Positions 21,248-29,544 of a stretch of 64,000 bases of DNA are shown here, piece after piece. The stretch's first letter is position 1. The number at the start of each line of letters is the position of its first letter. The position numbers were made by a program, and so were the translations under genes. The notes beneath the pieces were generated by a model. That model did not search any database and was not told the DNA's origin. It saw only the letters and a list, made by a program, of their open reading frames with translations. Source of the stretch: Rhizobium sp. 16-488-2b (GTDB lineage Bacteria > Pseudomonadota > Alphaproteobacteria > Rhizobiales > Rhizobiaceae); the NCBI RefSeq assembly GCF_017741815.1, contig NZ_JAGHMF010000004.1, positions 62,001 through 126,000 of the forward strand, read 5' to 3'.

Positions 21248-22219
21248 ATGCGCCGCAAGATTCCCAGCAACTCCGCGCTCTTGGCCTTTGAAGCGTCGGC
21301 GCGTCATGGGAGTTTCGCACGCGCGGCCGACGAGCTCGCCCTGACGGAAGGTGCTATCAGCCGCCAGATCGCCCGGTTGGAAGCTTTCCTCGGTGTCACG
21401 CTGTTCGAGCGGGTCGGCAATCGTGTCCGGCTTTTGCCAAACGGAGCGCGTTACGCCATCCAGGTTCGCGAGACACTCGACCGGCTGGAACGAGACAGCC
21501 AATATTTGATGGGGCAGCGCATCGATGGCGCGAGCCTCGACATTGCCACCATACCAACCTTTGCCACGCGCTGGCTTATTCCCCACCTGCCGCGGTTTCA
21601 GGACATGCATCCGAACATCATCGTGCATCTTACCGAGCGTATGGAGCCTTTCGTGCTTGCAGGTAGCGGGTTCGATGCTGCGATCCATTTCGAGCATCCG
21701 GCTTGGACGGGCATGAGAACACATCGACTGTTGCATGAGACGCTGGTGCCGGTTTGCCACCCGCGGCTTATCGAGGGGCAAGGCTCGGTGTCCCTGGATG
21801 AACTGCCACGTCTTCACCGACGCCAAAACCCGGATGCCTGGCAACGTTATGCGGAGGAAACCGGGCTGGTGCTGACCAACCCGGCCATTGGCGCTCGTTA
21901 CGATCTCCACTCCATGCAAATCGAAGCCGCGCTGGCTGGTCTTGGTGTCGCACTCGTGCCACGCCTTTATATCGAAACCGAGTTGACACAAGGTCGTCTG
22001 ATCGCACCTTGGCCTGATGGAACGTCGATCTCCAAGACCTTTTGTCTCGTCCTGCCCGAGCCGATCCGGCTGAGTGAAGGGCCGATACAGGCGTTCGCAA
22101 ACTGGCTTATCAAGGAAGCGCGGGCAGCCCAGCCTGCCTTGCTAACCCCTACCGCGCTTCCGCGATCCGCTCGAACGCCGACGGCCGGGCAATCCCGAGA
22201 TCCAGCGTCTGCCGGATGA
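21248..22219 (+). CDS. LysR-family regulator (GcvA-like) with an acquired C-terminal tail
   Basis: 323 residues. The N-terminal winged helix (LLAFEASARHGSFARAADEL, TEGAISRQIARLE) and the GcvA-type effector domain are intact. Homology normally ends near FANWLIKEARAAQ (about residue 293). The last ~24 residues (from position 300) are encoded by an 81-bp segment that is a copy of the 3' end of the kinase gene at 23439, read antisense. The tail is therefore a fusion by-product. The regulator probably controls the divergent MBL/tautomerase operon. Confidence 0.88.
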   Translation: MRRKIPSNSALLAFEASARHGSFARAADELALTEGAISRQIARLEAFLGVTLFERVGNRVRLLPNGARYAIQVRETLDRLERDSQYLMGQRIDGASLDIATIPTFATRWLIPHLPRFQDMHPNIIVHLTERMEPFVLAGSGFDAAIHFEHPAWTGMRTHRLLHETLVPVCHPRLIEGQGSVSLDELPRLHRRQNPDAWQRYAEETGLVLTNPAIGARYDLHSMQIEAALAGLGVALVPRLYIETELTQGRLIAPWPDGTSISKTFCLVLPEPIRLSEGPIQAFANWLIKEARAAQPALLTPTALPRSARTPTAGQSRDPASAG

Positions 22220-22227
22220 TCTCGGCG
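22147..22227 (+). repeat. 81-bp direct repeat, left copy
   Basis: Identical at 80 of 81 positions to 23437-23517; the one difference is C at 22160 versus T at 23450. It corresponds to the 3' end of the phosphotransferase-like gene, displaced by 1,290 bp. Confidence 0.95.
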
Positions 22228-22298
22228 AGCAGCTGCAACGCTACCATCTCGAAGGCGCATCCCTCATCGTCGCCGGCCTGCTGCTGATCGCCTGCTGA
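22221..22298 (+). pseudogene. Remnant: C-terminus of an EamA/DMT-family transporter
   Basis: A 25-codon open stretch with stop reads LGEQLQRYHLEGASLIVAGL followed by LLIAC. The LGE...YH..G..LI.AG pattern is that of the last helix of EamA-type permeases. There is no start and no upstream portion. It begins exactly where the 81-bp repeat ends, sharing the bases ctcggcg, so the two were probably joined by short homology. Confidence 0.5.
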
Positions 22299-22422
22299 AG
22301 CCACCGACCAAGGTGGAAGGCGAGCAAGGGGTGAGGATGGGTGCGGGGTGGGCTTTGCCAGTTATCGGTCAAGGTGGCATAAGGCGTTGCTCCGTCCAAT
22401 CAACTGTTTAGGATCGTGAAAA

Positions 22423-22878
22423 ATGCCTCAACCAGGCGACGTGTTCGAAATAAACACCGCGAGAGGTGAGGCTTATGTGCAGTTCATGCAAAAGAACAAG
22501 CTTATGGGCTCAGCTATCCGCGTACTGCCCGGCACTTATGTCGGTGGCAATTCCGATATTGAATCGCTAGTCAGAACTGACGCGGGCTACTGGATATTCT
22601 TTCCGTTGTCGGCAGCGTTGAAGGCTAAGGTTGTACGACGGGTCGGAGCGTTCGAAATCCCATCGCACTCGAAAAAACTCCCGCTTTTTCGCTCTGGCGT
22701 CGTCGATCCCGCAACTGGCCGTATCGAAAACTGGTGGCTGTGGGACGGCGAGAACTCTCGCATGGTCGGTGCAATCACGGACGAGCAGAGAAGGCTGCCG
22801 ATCAAATCGATATGGAATGATACTTTGCTTGTGGAAAGGATTGAACAGGGGTGGTCACCTGAGAAGCACGGTGGCTGA
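22423..22878 (+). CDS. Hypothetical protein, possibly immunity-type (Imm26-like)
   Basis: 151 residues. The start MPQPGDVFEINTARGEAYV, with a beta-rich first half and a C-terminal WWLWDGE...RRLPIKSIWNDTLL block, recalls small beta-barrel immunity proteins such as Imm26, but I cannot confirm the family. The base composition is clearly lower in GC than the flanks. It is the first of two small genes between 81-bp direct repeats, which suggests recent acquisition. No toxin gene is adjacent. Confidence 0.5.
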   Translation: MPQPGDVFEINTARGEAYVQFMQKNKLMGSAIRVLPGTYVGGNSDIESLVRTDAGYWIFFPLSAALKAKVVRRVGAFEIPSHSKKLPLFRSGVVDPATGRIENWWLWDGENSRMVGAITDEQRRLPIKSIWNDTLLVERIEQGWSPEKHGG

Positions 22879-22953
22879 TGGCCGGCAGAAAAGCGACGGC
22901 AGTTGGGTTGTGATGAGACGTTCGTCGCAAAACTCATCGTGGTTGGGTAAAGC

Positions 22954-23277
22954 GTGGCAGGATCGATTATTGTGTCTCGTGGAGTTTTGGTCTCTCTTAA
23001 CACCATGGGGTTGTATTACTTGATTGAGAGAATTCGAGTCGAATTCGACGAAGGCGATTCTCGATACAGGACGAGCATCTACGAAACGCTTGATGAGCAA
23101 GGTATGCCCTTTCTCTCGCTGGATGAGCGGGATTGCGAGGGCTTCAATTCGTTCGTCAAAGCCACTAAGCGCGCTTATGAGAAGGAACGCAGGCTGCCAT
23201 CATTTCGCGAACCCTTGTGGAGTGAGCTGATAGCTAAGCTGAAAACCGATCCTCGATACGAGGGCGATATACTCTAG
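22954..23277 (+). CDS. Hypothetical acidic protein in the low-GC islet
   Basis: 107 residues from GTG at 22954, or 90 residues from ATG at 23005 (MGLYYLIERIRVEFDEGDSR). Neither start has a clear ribosome-binding site. The sequence is charged and soluble, with a repeated E/D-rich pattern (SLDERDCEGFNSF). I do not recognise it. It follows the Imm26-like gene by 75 bp and shares its low GC content. A second immunity-type or antitoxin-type protein is one possibility. Confidence 0.45.
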   Translation: MAGSIIVSRGVLVSLNTMGLYYLIERIRVEFDEGDSRYRTSIYETLDEQGMPFLSLDERDCEGFNSFVKATKRAYEKERRLPSFREPLWSELIAKLKTDPRYEGDIL

Positions 23278-23353
23278 TAGTGCGCTCGTCGGTTGAGCTT
23301 GATAAGTTGGTGGTATCTCCTCTTAGCGCCTAGCGCATTCCGAAACGTTTCCA

Positions 23354-23397
23354 GCGATGCGCGATACCCCTGATAGCCGAGGCTACAGGGGCATCGC
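23354..23397. terminator. Imperfect hairpin after the low-GC gene pair
   Basis: Nested inverted repeats: gcgatg/catcgc outside and cccctg-a-tagcc/ggcta-caggg inside. The inner part is nearly uninterrupted. There is no T-run. It may terminate the islet transcript or mark the element's end. Confidence 0.4.
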
Positions 23398-23436
23398 TAA
23401 ACACATCCAAATGAGCGGCTATCTCTCGTGTCGCCG

Positions 23437-23517
23437 CCCTACCGCGCTTTCGCGATCCGCTCGAACGCCGACGGCCGGGCAATCCCGAGATCCAGCGTCT
23501 GCCGGATGATCTCGGCG
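23437..23517 (+). repeat. 81-bp direct repeat, right copy
   Basis: Matches 22147-22227 with one mismatch. It contains the stop codon and last ~25 codons of the phosphotransferase-like gene (minus strand). Confidence 0.95.
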
Positions 23518-24080
23518 CACTCCAGCGGCGTCAGAAGCGACGTGTCCACTTCCAGATCGTAGATGCCCGGCTGGTGCACATGGTCTTGCCAGCGCTGCAC
23601 CGAATCGGGGATCGGGTCCTCGGCGCTTGCCTGGTCATAGAGCCCCTCGCGGCCCGGCATGCGGATCTCGCGGCGGCGCATGATCGTGTCGAGGGGACAA
23701 TGCACGCCGACGAAGAGAACCGGAAAGCCTTCCAGCCTGCGGGCGCAGTCGGTCAGGATGCCGAGCGGTTGCGAGTAGAAATCATGATGCCCGAGATCGG
23801 CGACGACGTTGAGGCCGAGGCCGACATGGATGGCGATGGTCTCGTAGAGTGCCGCGTAGAAGAACGGCACCATCTCCTCGAGATCGGGTCGCTCGCCACC
23901 GGGGCGCAGGCCGATGCCCGGCAGATAGCGCTCCGGCGTCATGCCATTATAGGCATCGACGCCGAGGTTCATCCACGGGCCGTCGAACTCGTCCTGGATC
24001 GCCTTGGCGATCGATGATTTTCCGCTGCGCGGTGCGCCGTTCAGAATGACGATCTGAGCGGCTGGGGTTTCCTCGGACAT
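23439..24080 (-). CDS. Chloramphenicol-phosphotransferase-like P-loop kinase
   Basis: 213 residues. The P-loop GAPRSGKSS near residue 15 and the following WMNLGVDAYNGMTPE match the CPT family, whose founding member phosphorylates the C-3 hydroxyl of chloramphenicol. Further blocks are NVVADLGHHDFY and VGVHCPLDTIMRRREIR. Many genomic members have unknown natural substrates, so resistance is not implied. The last ~25 codons are duplicated 1.3 kb away, fused to a LysR gene. Confidence 0.8.
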   Translation of the reverse strand: MSEETPAAQIVILNGAPRSGKSSIAKAIQDEFDGPWMNLGVDAYNGMTPERYLPGIGLRPGGERPDLEEMVPFFYAALYETIAIHVGLGLNVVADLGHHDFYSQPLGILTDCARRLEGFPVLFVGVHCPLDTIMRRREIRMPGREGLYDQASAEDPIPDSVQRWQDHVHQPGIYDLEVDTSLLTPLECAEIIRQTLDLGIARPSAFERIAKAR

Positions 24081-24166
24081 GTGTTTTCTTCTTTTGTTTG
24101 GCGCGAATCAGTGAGGCGAAATCGCGCAGGCATTTCACTTCGCATTTCGATTAGATTATGGGTGAC

Positions 24167-24440
24167 TTTAGGGCCAAAGCTCAATCAGGATGAGGGTTCT
24201 GTTGGCGATGATGGGATTGGATGGAAGCAAACAAGCGCAAGGCAAGACCTTTTGGTCTTGTCGAGCATTGTTTGCGATCAGGCGGCCCATCATCGCCAAC
24301 CCTGCGGGCAAGCTGTATTTTGTGCCTGCGGGCGTCGGAAAGGTTTGAAAATGATGAGCATTTCCTGCACCTCTCCTCCTACTCAGACACAAAATACAGC
24401 TTGCAGAACCCTTATCCTGATTGAGTTTTGACCCTAAGGC
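24167..24440. mobile_element. MITE-like nested-palindrome element (274 bp)
   Basis: Outer imperfect inverted repeats of about 34 bp (24168-24201 and 24404-24437, sharing ctcaatcagga) enclose two long stem-loops. The first is 24202-24299, with collinear arms ttggcgatgatggg/cccatcatcgccaa, gcaaaca/tgtttgc and caagacc/ggtcttg. The second is 24308-24404, with arms gcaagctgtattttgtg/cacaaaatacagcttgc. The hexamer ggtgac directly abuts both ends (24161-24166, 24441-24446) as a possible target duplication. No credible coding frame is inside. Confidence 0.65.
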
Positions 24441-24467
24441 GGTGACTCACCGCGTCGGGAGGATAGC

Positions 24468-24851
24468 ATGAACGAGGACAGCGCGCATTTCCCGCCTGTG
24501 GATCCTTTGAAAACAGGTATTCGCGGCTGCTGCCCGCGCTGCGGCAATGGCAAGCTTTTCAATGGCTTGCTGGGCTTGAAGCCGCGCTGCGCCGCCTGCG
24601 GCCTCGATTATGCCTTTGCCGACGCCGGCGATGGCCCGGCCGTCTTCGTCATCCTGATCGTCGGCTTCATCGTCATCGGCTCGGTGCTGTGGCTGGAAGT
24701 GAACTACGCGCCGCCGATCTGGCTGCACATCCTGCTCTTCGCGCCGCTGACGATCATCCTCTCGCTGCTGGCGCTGCGCTGGATGAAGGGCATCCTCATC
24801 GCCATGCAATACCGCCACAATGCCCGTGAAGGACGTCTCTCCCGTGATTGA
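24468..24851 (+). CDS. DUF983 family zinc-ribbon membrane protein
   Basis: 127 residues. An N-terminal zinc ribbon (CPRCGNGKLF ... CAACGLDY) precedes two transmembrane helices (about residues 55-77 and 83-107). DUF983 genes sit beside cytochrome c oxidase and SURF1 genes across alphaproteobacteria, so an oxidase-assembly role is inferred from context. It overlaps the SURF1 start by 32 bp. The MITE-like element ends 27 bp upstream, so its promoter may lie inside that element. Confidence 0.88.
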   Translation: MNEDSAHFPPVDPLKTGIRGCCPRCGNGKLFNGLLGLKPRCAACGLDYAFADAGDGPAVFVILIVGFIVIGSVLWLEVNYAPPIWLHILLFAPLTIILSLLALRWMKGILIAMQYRHNAREGRLSRD

Positions 24852-25599
24852 TGCCACAGCCGCAGCCCCCCGCCGCACGCGATCCGTCCTGACCGCCATC
24901 GCGGTCCTCGTAGCACTCGCCATCCTGATTGCGCTCGGCACTTGGCAGGTCGAGCGGCTGCACTGGAAGGAAGGCCTGCTCGCCGATATCGCCGCGCGCC
25001 TCGCGGCCCCCGTAGTCCCACTCTCCGAGGTCGAGGCAATGGCCGCCAAGGGTGAGGATATTGAATACCGCCGCGTCACCGCGACAGGCGTCTACGACAA
25101 CAGCCGCGAACGCCACTTCTTCGCCACCTGGCGCGGCCAGACCGGCTTTTACGTCTACACGCCGCTGCAGCTCTCAGATGGCCGCTTCCTCTTCGTCAAT
25201 CGCGGCTTCGTGCCCTATGACAACAAGGAGCCGGAAATGCGTATGCAGGGCCAGCTGACGGGCGAGCAGACCGTCAACGGTCTTGCCCGCAGCAAACTCT
25301 CTGGCAAGCCCTCCTGGGTCGTGCCCGATAACGACGTCGCCAAGAACATCTTCTACTGGAAGGACCTCGACGTCATGGCCTCGAGCACCGGGCTCGACAA
25401 GGCTGCGGTCGTGCCCTTCTTCGTCGATGCCGACGACACGCCCAATCCCAAGGGCATGCCGATCGGCGGCGTCACCGAGGTCGACCTTCCCAACAACCAC
25501 CTGCAATATGCTTTCACCTGGTATGGCCTGGCCGCCACGCTGGTCGTGATCGTCGTCGTCGCGCGGTTTCGAAAGCGCGGCAATCCGCCGGCGCAATAG
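24820..25599 (+). CDS. SURF1-family cytochrome oxidase biogenesis protein
   Basis: 259 residues with two membrane anchors, one near residues 22-45 (AIAVLVALAILIALGTWQVE) and one near the C-terminus (AFTWYGLAATLVVIVVV). They flank a periplasmic domain with the family block FVNRGFVPYD. SURF1 helps insert or hold heme a in subunit I. The start at 24820 overlaps DUF983. A GTG at 24844 is an alternative. It is the SURF1 of the cta locus, now separated from ctaE by the accessory block. Confidence 0.92.
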   Translation: MPVKDVSPVIDATAAAPRRTRSVLTAIAVLVALAILIALGTWQVERLHWKEGLLADIAARLAAPVVPLSEVEAMAAKGEDIEYRRVTATGVYDNSRERHFFATWRGQTGFYVYTPLQLSDGRFLFVNRGFVPYDNKEPEMRMQGQLTGEQTVNGLARSKLSGKPSWVVPDNDVAKNIFYWKDLDVMASSTGLDKAAVVPFFVDADDTPNPKGMPIGGVTEVDLPNNHLQYAFTWYGLAATLVVIVVVARFRKRGNPPAQ

Positions 25600-25661
25600 T
25601 ATCGCTTCAATTCGTGCCTATATTGGGCTAGAGACGCGTATCTGCACACACCGGAAAAGAC

Positions 25662-26663
25662 ATGAATATTGCGGCGAAACCTCCACTGACGATCAGGCTC
25701 TGCGGGCCGCGCGGCTTCTGCGCCGGCGTCGACCGGGCGATCCAGATCGTCGTTCTGGCGCTGAAATCCTATGGCGCGCCCGTCTATGTCAGGCACGAGA
25801 TCGTTCATAACCGCTATGTGGTCGAAGGTCTGGAAGCCAAGGGCGCCGTCTTCGTCGAGGAGCTGAACGAGATCCCGGAAGAGCACCGCGCCCAGCCGGT
25901 GGTCTTCTCCGCCCACGGCGTGCCGAAATCGGTGCCGGAGGATGCGACCACACGCAACCTCTTCTATCTCGACGCCACTTGCCCGCTGGTCTCCAAGGTC
26001 CACAAGCAGGCCATGCGCCACAACAAGCTCGGCCGCCACGTCGTGCTGATCGGCCATGCCGGCCACCCCGAGGTGATCGGCACCATGGGCCAGCTCCCGG
26101 AAGGCGCTGTCTCGCTGGTCGAAACCATTGCCGATGTCGATCTCTACGAGCCCGTCGATCCCGACAATCTCGGCTATGTCACGCAGACCACGCTCTCGGT
26201 CGACGACACCGCCGGCGTCATCGCCCGCCTGCAGGAGCGCTTCCCGAACCTCACCGCGCCCTCGGCCGATTCGATCTGCTACGCGACGACCAACCGCCAG
26301 GAAGTCGTCAAGCAGGCGGCACCCGGCTGCGATCTCTTCATCATCGTCGGCGCGCCGAACTCGTCCAACTCCAAGCGCCTCGTCGAAGTGGCGCTGAGGG
26401 CAGGGGCGAAGAAATCGATCCTGGTGCAGCGCGCCTCCGAGCTCGATTGGGACGATATCGGCCATGTCGGCACGCTCGGCCTCTCCGCCGGCGCCTCGGC
26501 CCCCGAGGTCATCGTCAACGAGATCATCGAAGCCTTTCGCGCCCGTTTCGATGCCAAGGTCGAGCTTGCCGAGACCGTTCAGGAAAACGAGCACTTCCTG
26601 GTCAACCGCGAGCTGCGCGACATCGAGCTGACAACGGCGGATATGGCCTTCGTCAACGGGTAA
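25662..26663 (+). CDS. ispH: 4-hydroxy-3-methylbut-2-enyl diphosphate reductase
   Basis: 333 residues. It makes IPP and DMAPP in the last step of the non-mevalonate isoprenoid pathway using a 4Fe-4S cluster. The three cluster cysteines are visible in [24 protein letters not shown] and [10 protein letters not shown]. The active-site histidines ([27 protein letters not shown]) and the Glu of [13 protein letters not shown] loops are in place. Confidence 0.97.
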   Translation: MNIAAKPPLTIRLCGPRGFCAGVDRAIQIVVLALKSYGAPVYVRHEIVHNRYVVEGLEAKGAVFVEELNEIPEEHRAQPVVFSAHGVPKSVPEDATTRNLFYLDATCPLVSKVHKQAMRHNKLGRHVVLIGHAGHPEVIGTMGQLPEGAVSLVETIADVDLYEPVDPDNLGYVTQTTLSVDDTAGVIARLQERFPNLTAPSADSICYATTNRQEVVKQAAPGCDLFIIVGAPNSSNSKRLVEVALRAGAKKSILVQRASELDWDDIGHVGTLGLSAGASAPEVIVNEIIEAFRARFDAKVELAETVQENEHFLVNRELRDIELTTADMAFVNG

Positions 26664-26683
26664 TCGTTGGTCGGAGGGTGGGG

Positions 26684-26838
26684 CCACCCCCCCTCTGTCC
26701 TGCCGGACATCTCCCCCACAAGGGGGGAGATCGGCTGGGGGCCGCCGCTCGCTGCAAGATCAATTGTTTGGGGAAACCCTCACCACGGATCAATCTCCCC
26801 CCTTGTGGGGGAGATGCCCGGCAGGGCAGAGGGGGGTA
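26684..26838. repeat. Inverted pair of RIME-like repeats
   Basis: Two arms of about 46 bp (26684-26731 and 26792-26837) are near-perfect inverted copies (ctcccccacaaggggggagat / atctccccccttgtgggggag plus cccggcagggcagag). This subtype differs in its core from the other copies in the window. The transcript between ispH and thrB could form one large hairpin. Confidence 0.88.
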
Positions 26839-26893
26839 TCATTTGCGCCGCCCGAAGCCGACCGAAGCACCAAACCGAAAACGAGAGCCCGCC

Positions 26894-27859
26894 TTGGCAG
26901 TCTACACCGATATCTCCGAAGACGATCTGAAGTGGTTCCTGACGGAATATGACGCCGGCACGCTGTTGTCCTACAAGGGCATCGCCGAGGGCGTCGAAAA
27001 CAGCAACTTCCTGCTGCATACCTCGAAGGACCCGCTGATCCTGACGCTTTACGAAAAGCGCGTCGAGAAAACCGACCTGCCGTTTTTCCTCGGCCTGATG
27101 CAGCATCTCTCCGCCCGCGGCCTGTCCTGCCCGCTGCCCTTGCCGCGCAAGGATGGCGCGCTGCTCGGCCAGCTGTCGGATCGCCCCGCAGCCCTCATCT
27201 CCTTCCTCGAAGGCATGTGGCTGCGCAAGCCGGAAGCGAAACATTGCCGCGAGGTCGGCAAGGCGTTGGCGCGCATGCACATCGCCGGCGAAGGTTTCGA
27301 GCTCAAGCGCCCCAACGCGCTCTCCGTCGATGGCTGGCAGGTGCTGTGGGACAAGTCTGAAGCCCGCGCCGACGAGGTCGAGAAGGGGCTGCAGGCGGAG
27401 ATCCGTGGTGAGCTCGATTTTCTCGCGGCACACTGGCCGAAGGATCTCTCATCGGGCGTCATCCACGCCGATCTCTTCCCCGACAACGTCTTCTTCCTGG
27501 GCGACGATCTCTCGGGCCTGATCGATTTCTACTTCGCCTGCAACGATCTCTTGGCGTACGACGTCTCGATCATCCTCAATGCCTGGTGCTTCGAAAAGGA
27601 CGGCGCCTACAACATCACCAAGGGCATGGCGATGCTCGAAGGCTATACCAGCGTACGTCCGCTCAGCGACGCCGAACTTCAAGCACTTCCGATCCTCTCG
27701 CGCGGCTCGGCTTTGCGTTTCTTCCTGACCCGCCTCTACGACTGGCTGATGACGCCGGAGGGCGCGATGGTGACGAAGAAGGACCCGCTCGAATACCTGC
27801 GCAAGCTGCGCTTCCACCGGCAGATCAAATCCGCCGCAGAATACGGGCTCACGCCATGA
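26894..27859 (+). CDS. thrB: Homoserine kinase (ThrB type II)
   Basis: 321 residues from a TTG start at 26894, chosen because the family N-terminus [11 protein letters not shown] begins there. The open frame extends far upstream through ispH in another frame. It has an aminoglycoside-phosphotransferase-like fold. The catalytic loop is [13 protein letters not shown] and the metal site [11 protein letters not shown]. It phosphorylates homoserine for threonine synthesis. Threonine synthase is at 49213, not adjacent. Its stop overlaps the rnhA start (ATGA). Confidence 0.94.
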   Translation: MAVYTDISEDDLKWFLTEYDAGTLLSYKGIAEGVENSNFLLHTSKDPLILTLYEKRVEKTDLPFFLGLMQHLSARGLSCPLPLPRKDGALLGQLSDRPAALISFLEGMWLRKPEAKHCREVGKALARMHIAGEGFELKRPNALSVDGWQVLWDKSEARADEVEKGLQAEIRGELDFLAAHWPKDLSSGVIHADLFPDNVFFLGDDLSGLIDFYFACNDLLAYDVSIILNAWCFEKDGAYNITKGMAMLEGYTSVRPLSDAELQALPILSRGSALRFFLTRLYDWLMTPEGAMVTKKDPLEYLRKLRFHRQIKSAAEYGLTP

Positions 27860-28296
27860 AGCACGTCGACATCTACACCGACGGTGCCTGCTCCGGAAAT
27901 CCCGGCCCCGGCGGCTGGGGCGCGGTGCTGCGCTATGGCGAGGTCGAGAAGGAGCTCTGCGGCGGCGAGGCGGAAACCACCAACAACCGCATGGAACTCT
28001 TGGCCGCCATCTCGGCGCTGACGGCGCTGAAAAGCGCCTGCGAGGTCGATCTCCACACCGACAGCAAATACGTCATGGACGGCATCTCCAAGTGGATCTT
28101 CGGCTGGAAGAAGAACGGCTGGAAGACCGCGGACAAGAAGCCGGTGAAAAACGGCGAACTCTGGCAGGCACTCGACGCCGCCAACCAGCGCCACAAGGTC
28201 AAGTGGCACTGGGTCAAGGGCCACGCCGGCCACCCGGAAAACGAACGCGCCGACGAGCTGGCTCGCAAGGGCATGGAGCCGTTCAAGAAGCGGTAG
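27856..28296 (+). CDS. rnhA: Ribonuclease HI
   Basis: 146 residues. It cleaves the RNA strand of RNA-DNA hybrids. All catalytic acids are present: Asp in [16 protein letters not shown], Glu in [10 protein letters not shown], Asp in LHTDSKYV and Asp in NERADELAR. It overlaps thrB by 4 bp, an arrangement common in Rhizobiales, so the two are translationally coupled. Confidence 0.97.
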   Translation: MKHVDIYTDGACSGNPGPGGWGAVLRYGEVEKELCGGEAETTNNRMELLAAISALTALKSACEVDLHTDSKYVMDGISKWIFGWKKNGWKTADKKPVKNGELWQALDAANQRHKVKWHWVKGHAGHPENERADELARKGMEPFKKR

Positions 28297-28320
28297 GGCG
28301 GGGCGTCTCTCCTTGCTCGG

Positions 28321-28376
28321 CTTCCCCTTCTCCCCAACGGGGAGAAGGTGGCCCGAAGGGTCGGATGAGGGGGCCC
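28321..28376. repeat. RIME-like repeat, single-palindrome copy
   Basis: One cttctccccaacggggagaag palindrome followed by gtggcccgaagggtcggatgaggggg, just past rnhA. Confidence 0.85.
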
Positions 28377-28423
28377 CGATCTCCAGCTATCCATTTAAAT
28401 TTATTATCTTAAACACCCCGCAT

Positions 28424-28491
28424 GCAGCCCCCTCATCTGCCTGCCGGCATCTTCTCCCCGATGGGGAGAAGGGACTCGTGGCGGGCCGCTC
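28424..28491. repeat. RIME-like repeat carrying an intact IS110 target
   Basis: Reads ccccctcatctgcctgccgg, then cttctccccgatggggagaa, then gggactcgtggcggg. The IS110 core position (AG, 28467-28468) is uninterrupted here. Confidence 0.85.
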
Positions 28492-28505
28492 GCCCCAACC
28501 AAATT

Positions 28506-29444
28506 TCACCCAGCAACCGCCAGATACGCCGAAATCGTCCCGATCGACAGCACCGTCGAGGCAAGCACCACGCGCCCCGTCAAGCTCGCCTCGCGCCCAT
28601 AAAACTCCGCCAGCATGAACGGCCCGGTGCCCGTCGGCAGAGCTGCGAGCAGCACGCAGGTATGCACCGCAACCGGTGGTAAATGCAGCAGCGGCCCTGC
28701 GATGACCCAGGTCACCAAAGGCTGCGCGATGAGCTTCAGCCCGACCAGAATCCCCGCCGTCGCCGCCCGCTCGGTCGCAGCCCCAGCCTTCGATCCCGCC
28801 AGAAACAGCCCGAGCGCAATCAGCGCGCAGGGCGATGCCGCGCCGCCGAGAAGTTTGAGAAACGCATGCACCGGCGCCGGCAGTGCCACACCCGACACCA
28901 TGAACAACGCCCCGAGCACCGGCGCGATCAGAAGCGGGTTTTTGGCCAGCGAGAGGAAAGTCTTCCTGGCGATATCGCGCCGCCGCGTCTCCGATTGCAG
29001 CCCGCCCTCGATCAAGACGATGGCGACGGCGAAGAGCACGCAGACGGTGACGATCGTCGCGATCAGCGTCGGCGCCATGCCGTTGTCGCCGACAACAGAG
29101 AGCACCAGCGGAAAGCCGACGAACCCCGTATTGGCATAGCTGGCGTTGAGGCTGTCGATCGCCGCATCCGCCAGATGCCGCCCCTTCGCCATCCGCCACC
29201 AGAGCGTCGCGCAAAAAATGATGGCGCAGCCTGAGGTGAAGGCGAGGATGAAGCCCGGCTGCCAGATCTGCGAGAGCTTGGCATTCGCCATGATGTCGAA
29301 GAGCAGGGCAGGCAGCGCCAGATAGACCACCAGCCGGTTCACCTCGCGCGTCGCATTGGGGCCGAGCGCGTCGGTCTTGCGCGCGATCCATCCGGTCAGG
29401 ATGAGCGCGAAGATGGGGAGCACGATGAGGAGATTGGTCAGCAT
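28506..29444 (-). CDS. AEC-family (auxin efflux carrier type) transporter
   Basis: 312 residues from the ATG complementary to 29442-29444, where the family-typical MLTNLLIVLPIFALILTGW begins. A TTG eight codons upstream is also open. About ten transmembrane helices in two inverted halves are predicted. Members move organic acids such as malate or malonate, or amino acids, and the substrate is not readable. It is divergent from a LysR-type regulator with a perfect inverted repeat between them. Confidence 0.85.
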   Translation of the reverse strand: MLTNLLIVLPIFALILTGWIARKTDALGPNATREVNRLVVYLALPALLFDIMANAKLSQIWQPGFILAFTSGCAIIFCATLWWRMAKGRHLADAAIDSLNASYANTGFVGFPLVLSVVGDNGMAPTLIATIVTVCVLFAVAIVLIEGGLQSETRRRDIARKTFLSLAKNPLLIAPVLGALFMVSGVALPAPVHAFLKLLGGAASPCALIALGLFLAGSKAGAATERAATAGILVGLKLIAQPLVTWVIAGPLLHLPPVAVHTCVLLAALPTGTGPFMLAEFYGREASLTGRVVLASTVLSIGTISAYLAVAG

Positions 29445-29486
29445 TGGGGGAGGGAACTCAGGTTGCAAAGACCATTGTCTAGCCCC

Positions 29487-29516
29487 TGATATCGATATAA
29501 TCCAATGTCGATATCA
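29487..29516. promoter_or_regulatory. LysR-type operator, perfect inverted repeat
   Basis: TGATATCGA-N12-TCGATATCA: 9-bp arms match perfectly, lying 28-42 bp from the start codons of the AEC transporter and the LysR gene. It contains the T-N11-A type core expected for LysR regulators. Confidence 0.7.
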
Positions 29517-29544
29517 TCGCTGATTGATACCTCAGAGGTATGAA

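Noticed and set aside
23354..23397. Integron attC site
   Set aside because: The hairpin lacks the RYYYAAC/GTTRRRY core sites and no integrase gene is seen.
25979..26893. N-terminal extension of the homoserine kinase frame through ispH
   Set aside because: The extension is out of frame with ispH and passes through the repeat pair. Kinase homology begins only at the TTG at 26894.
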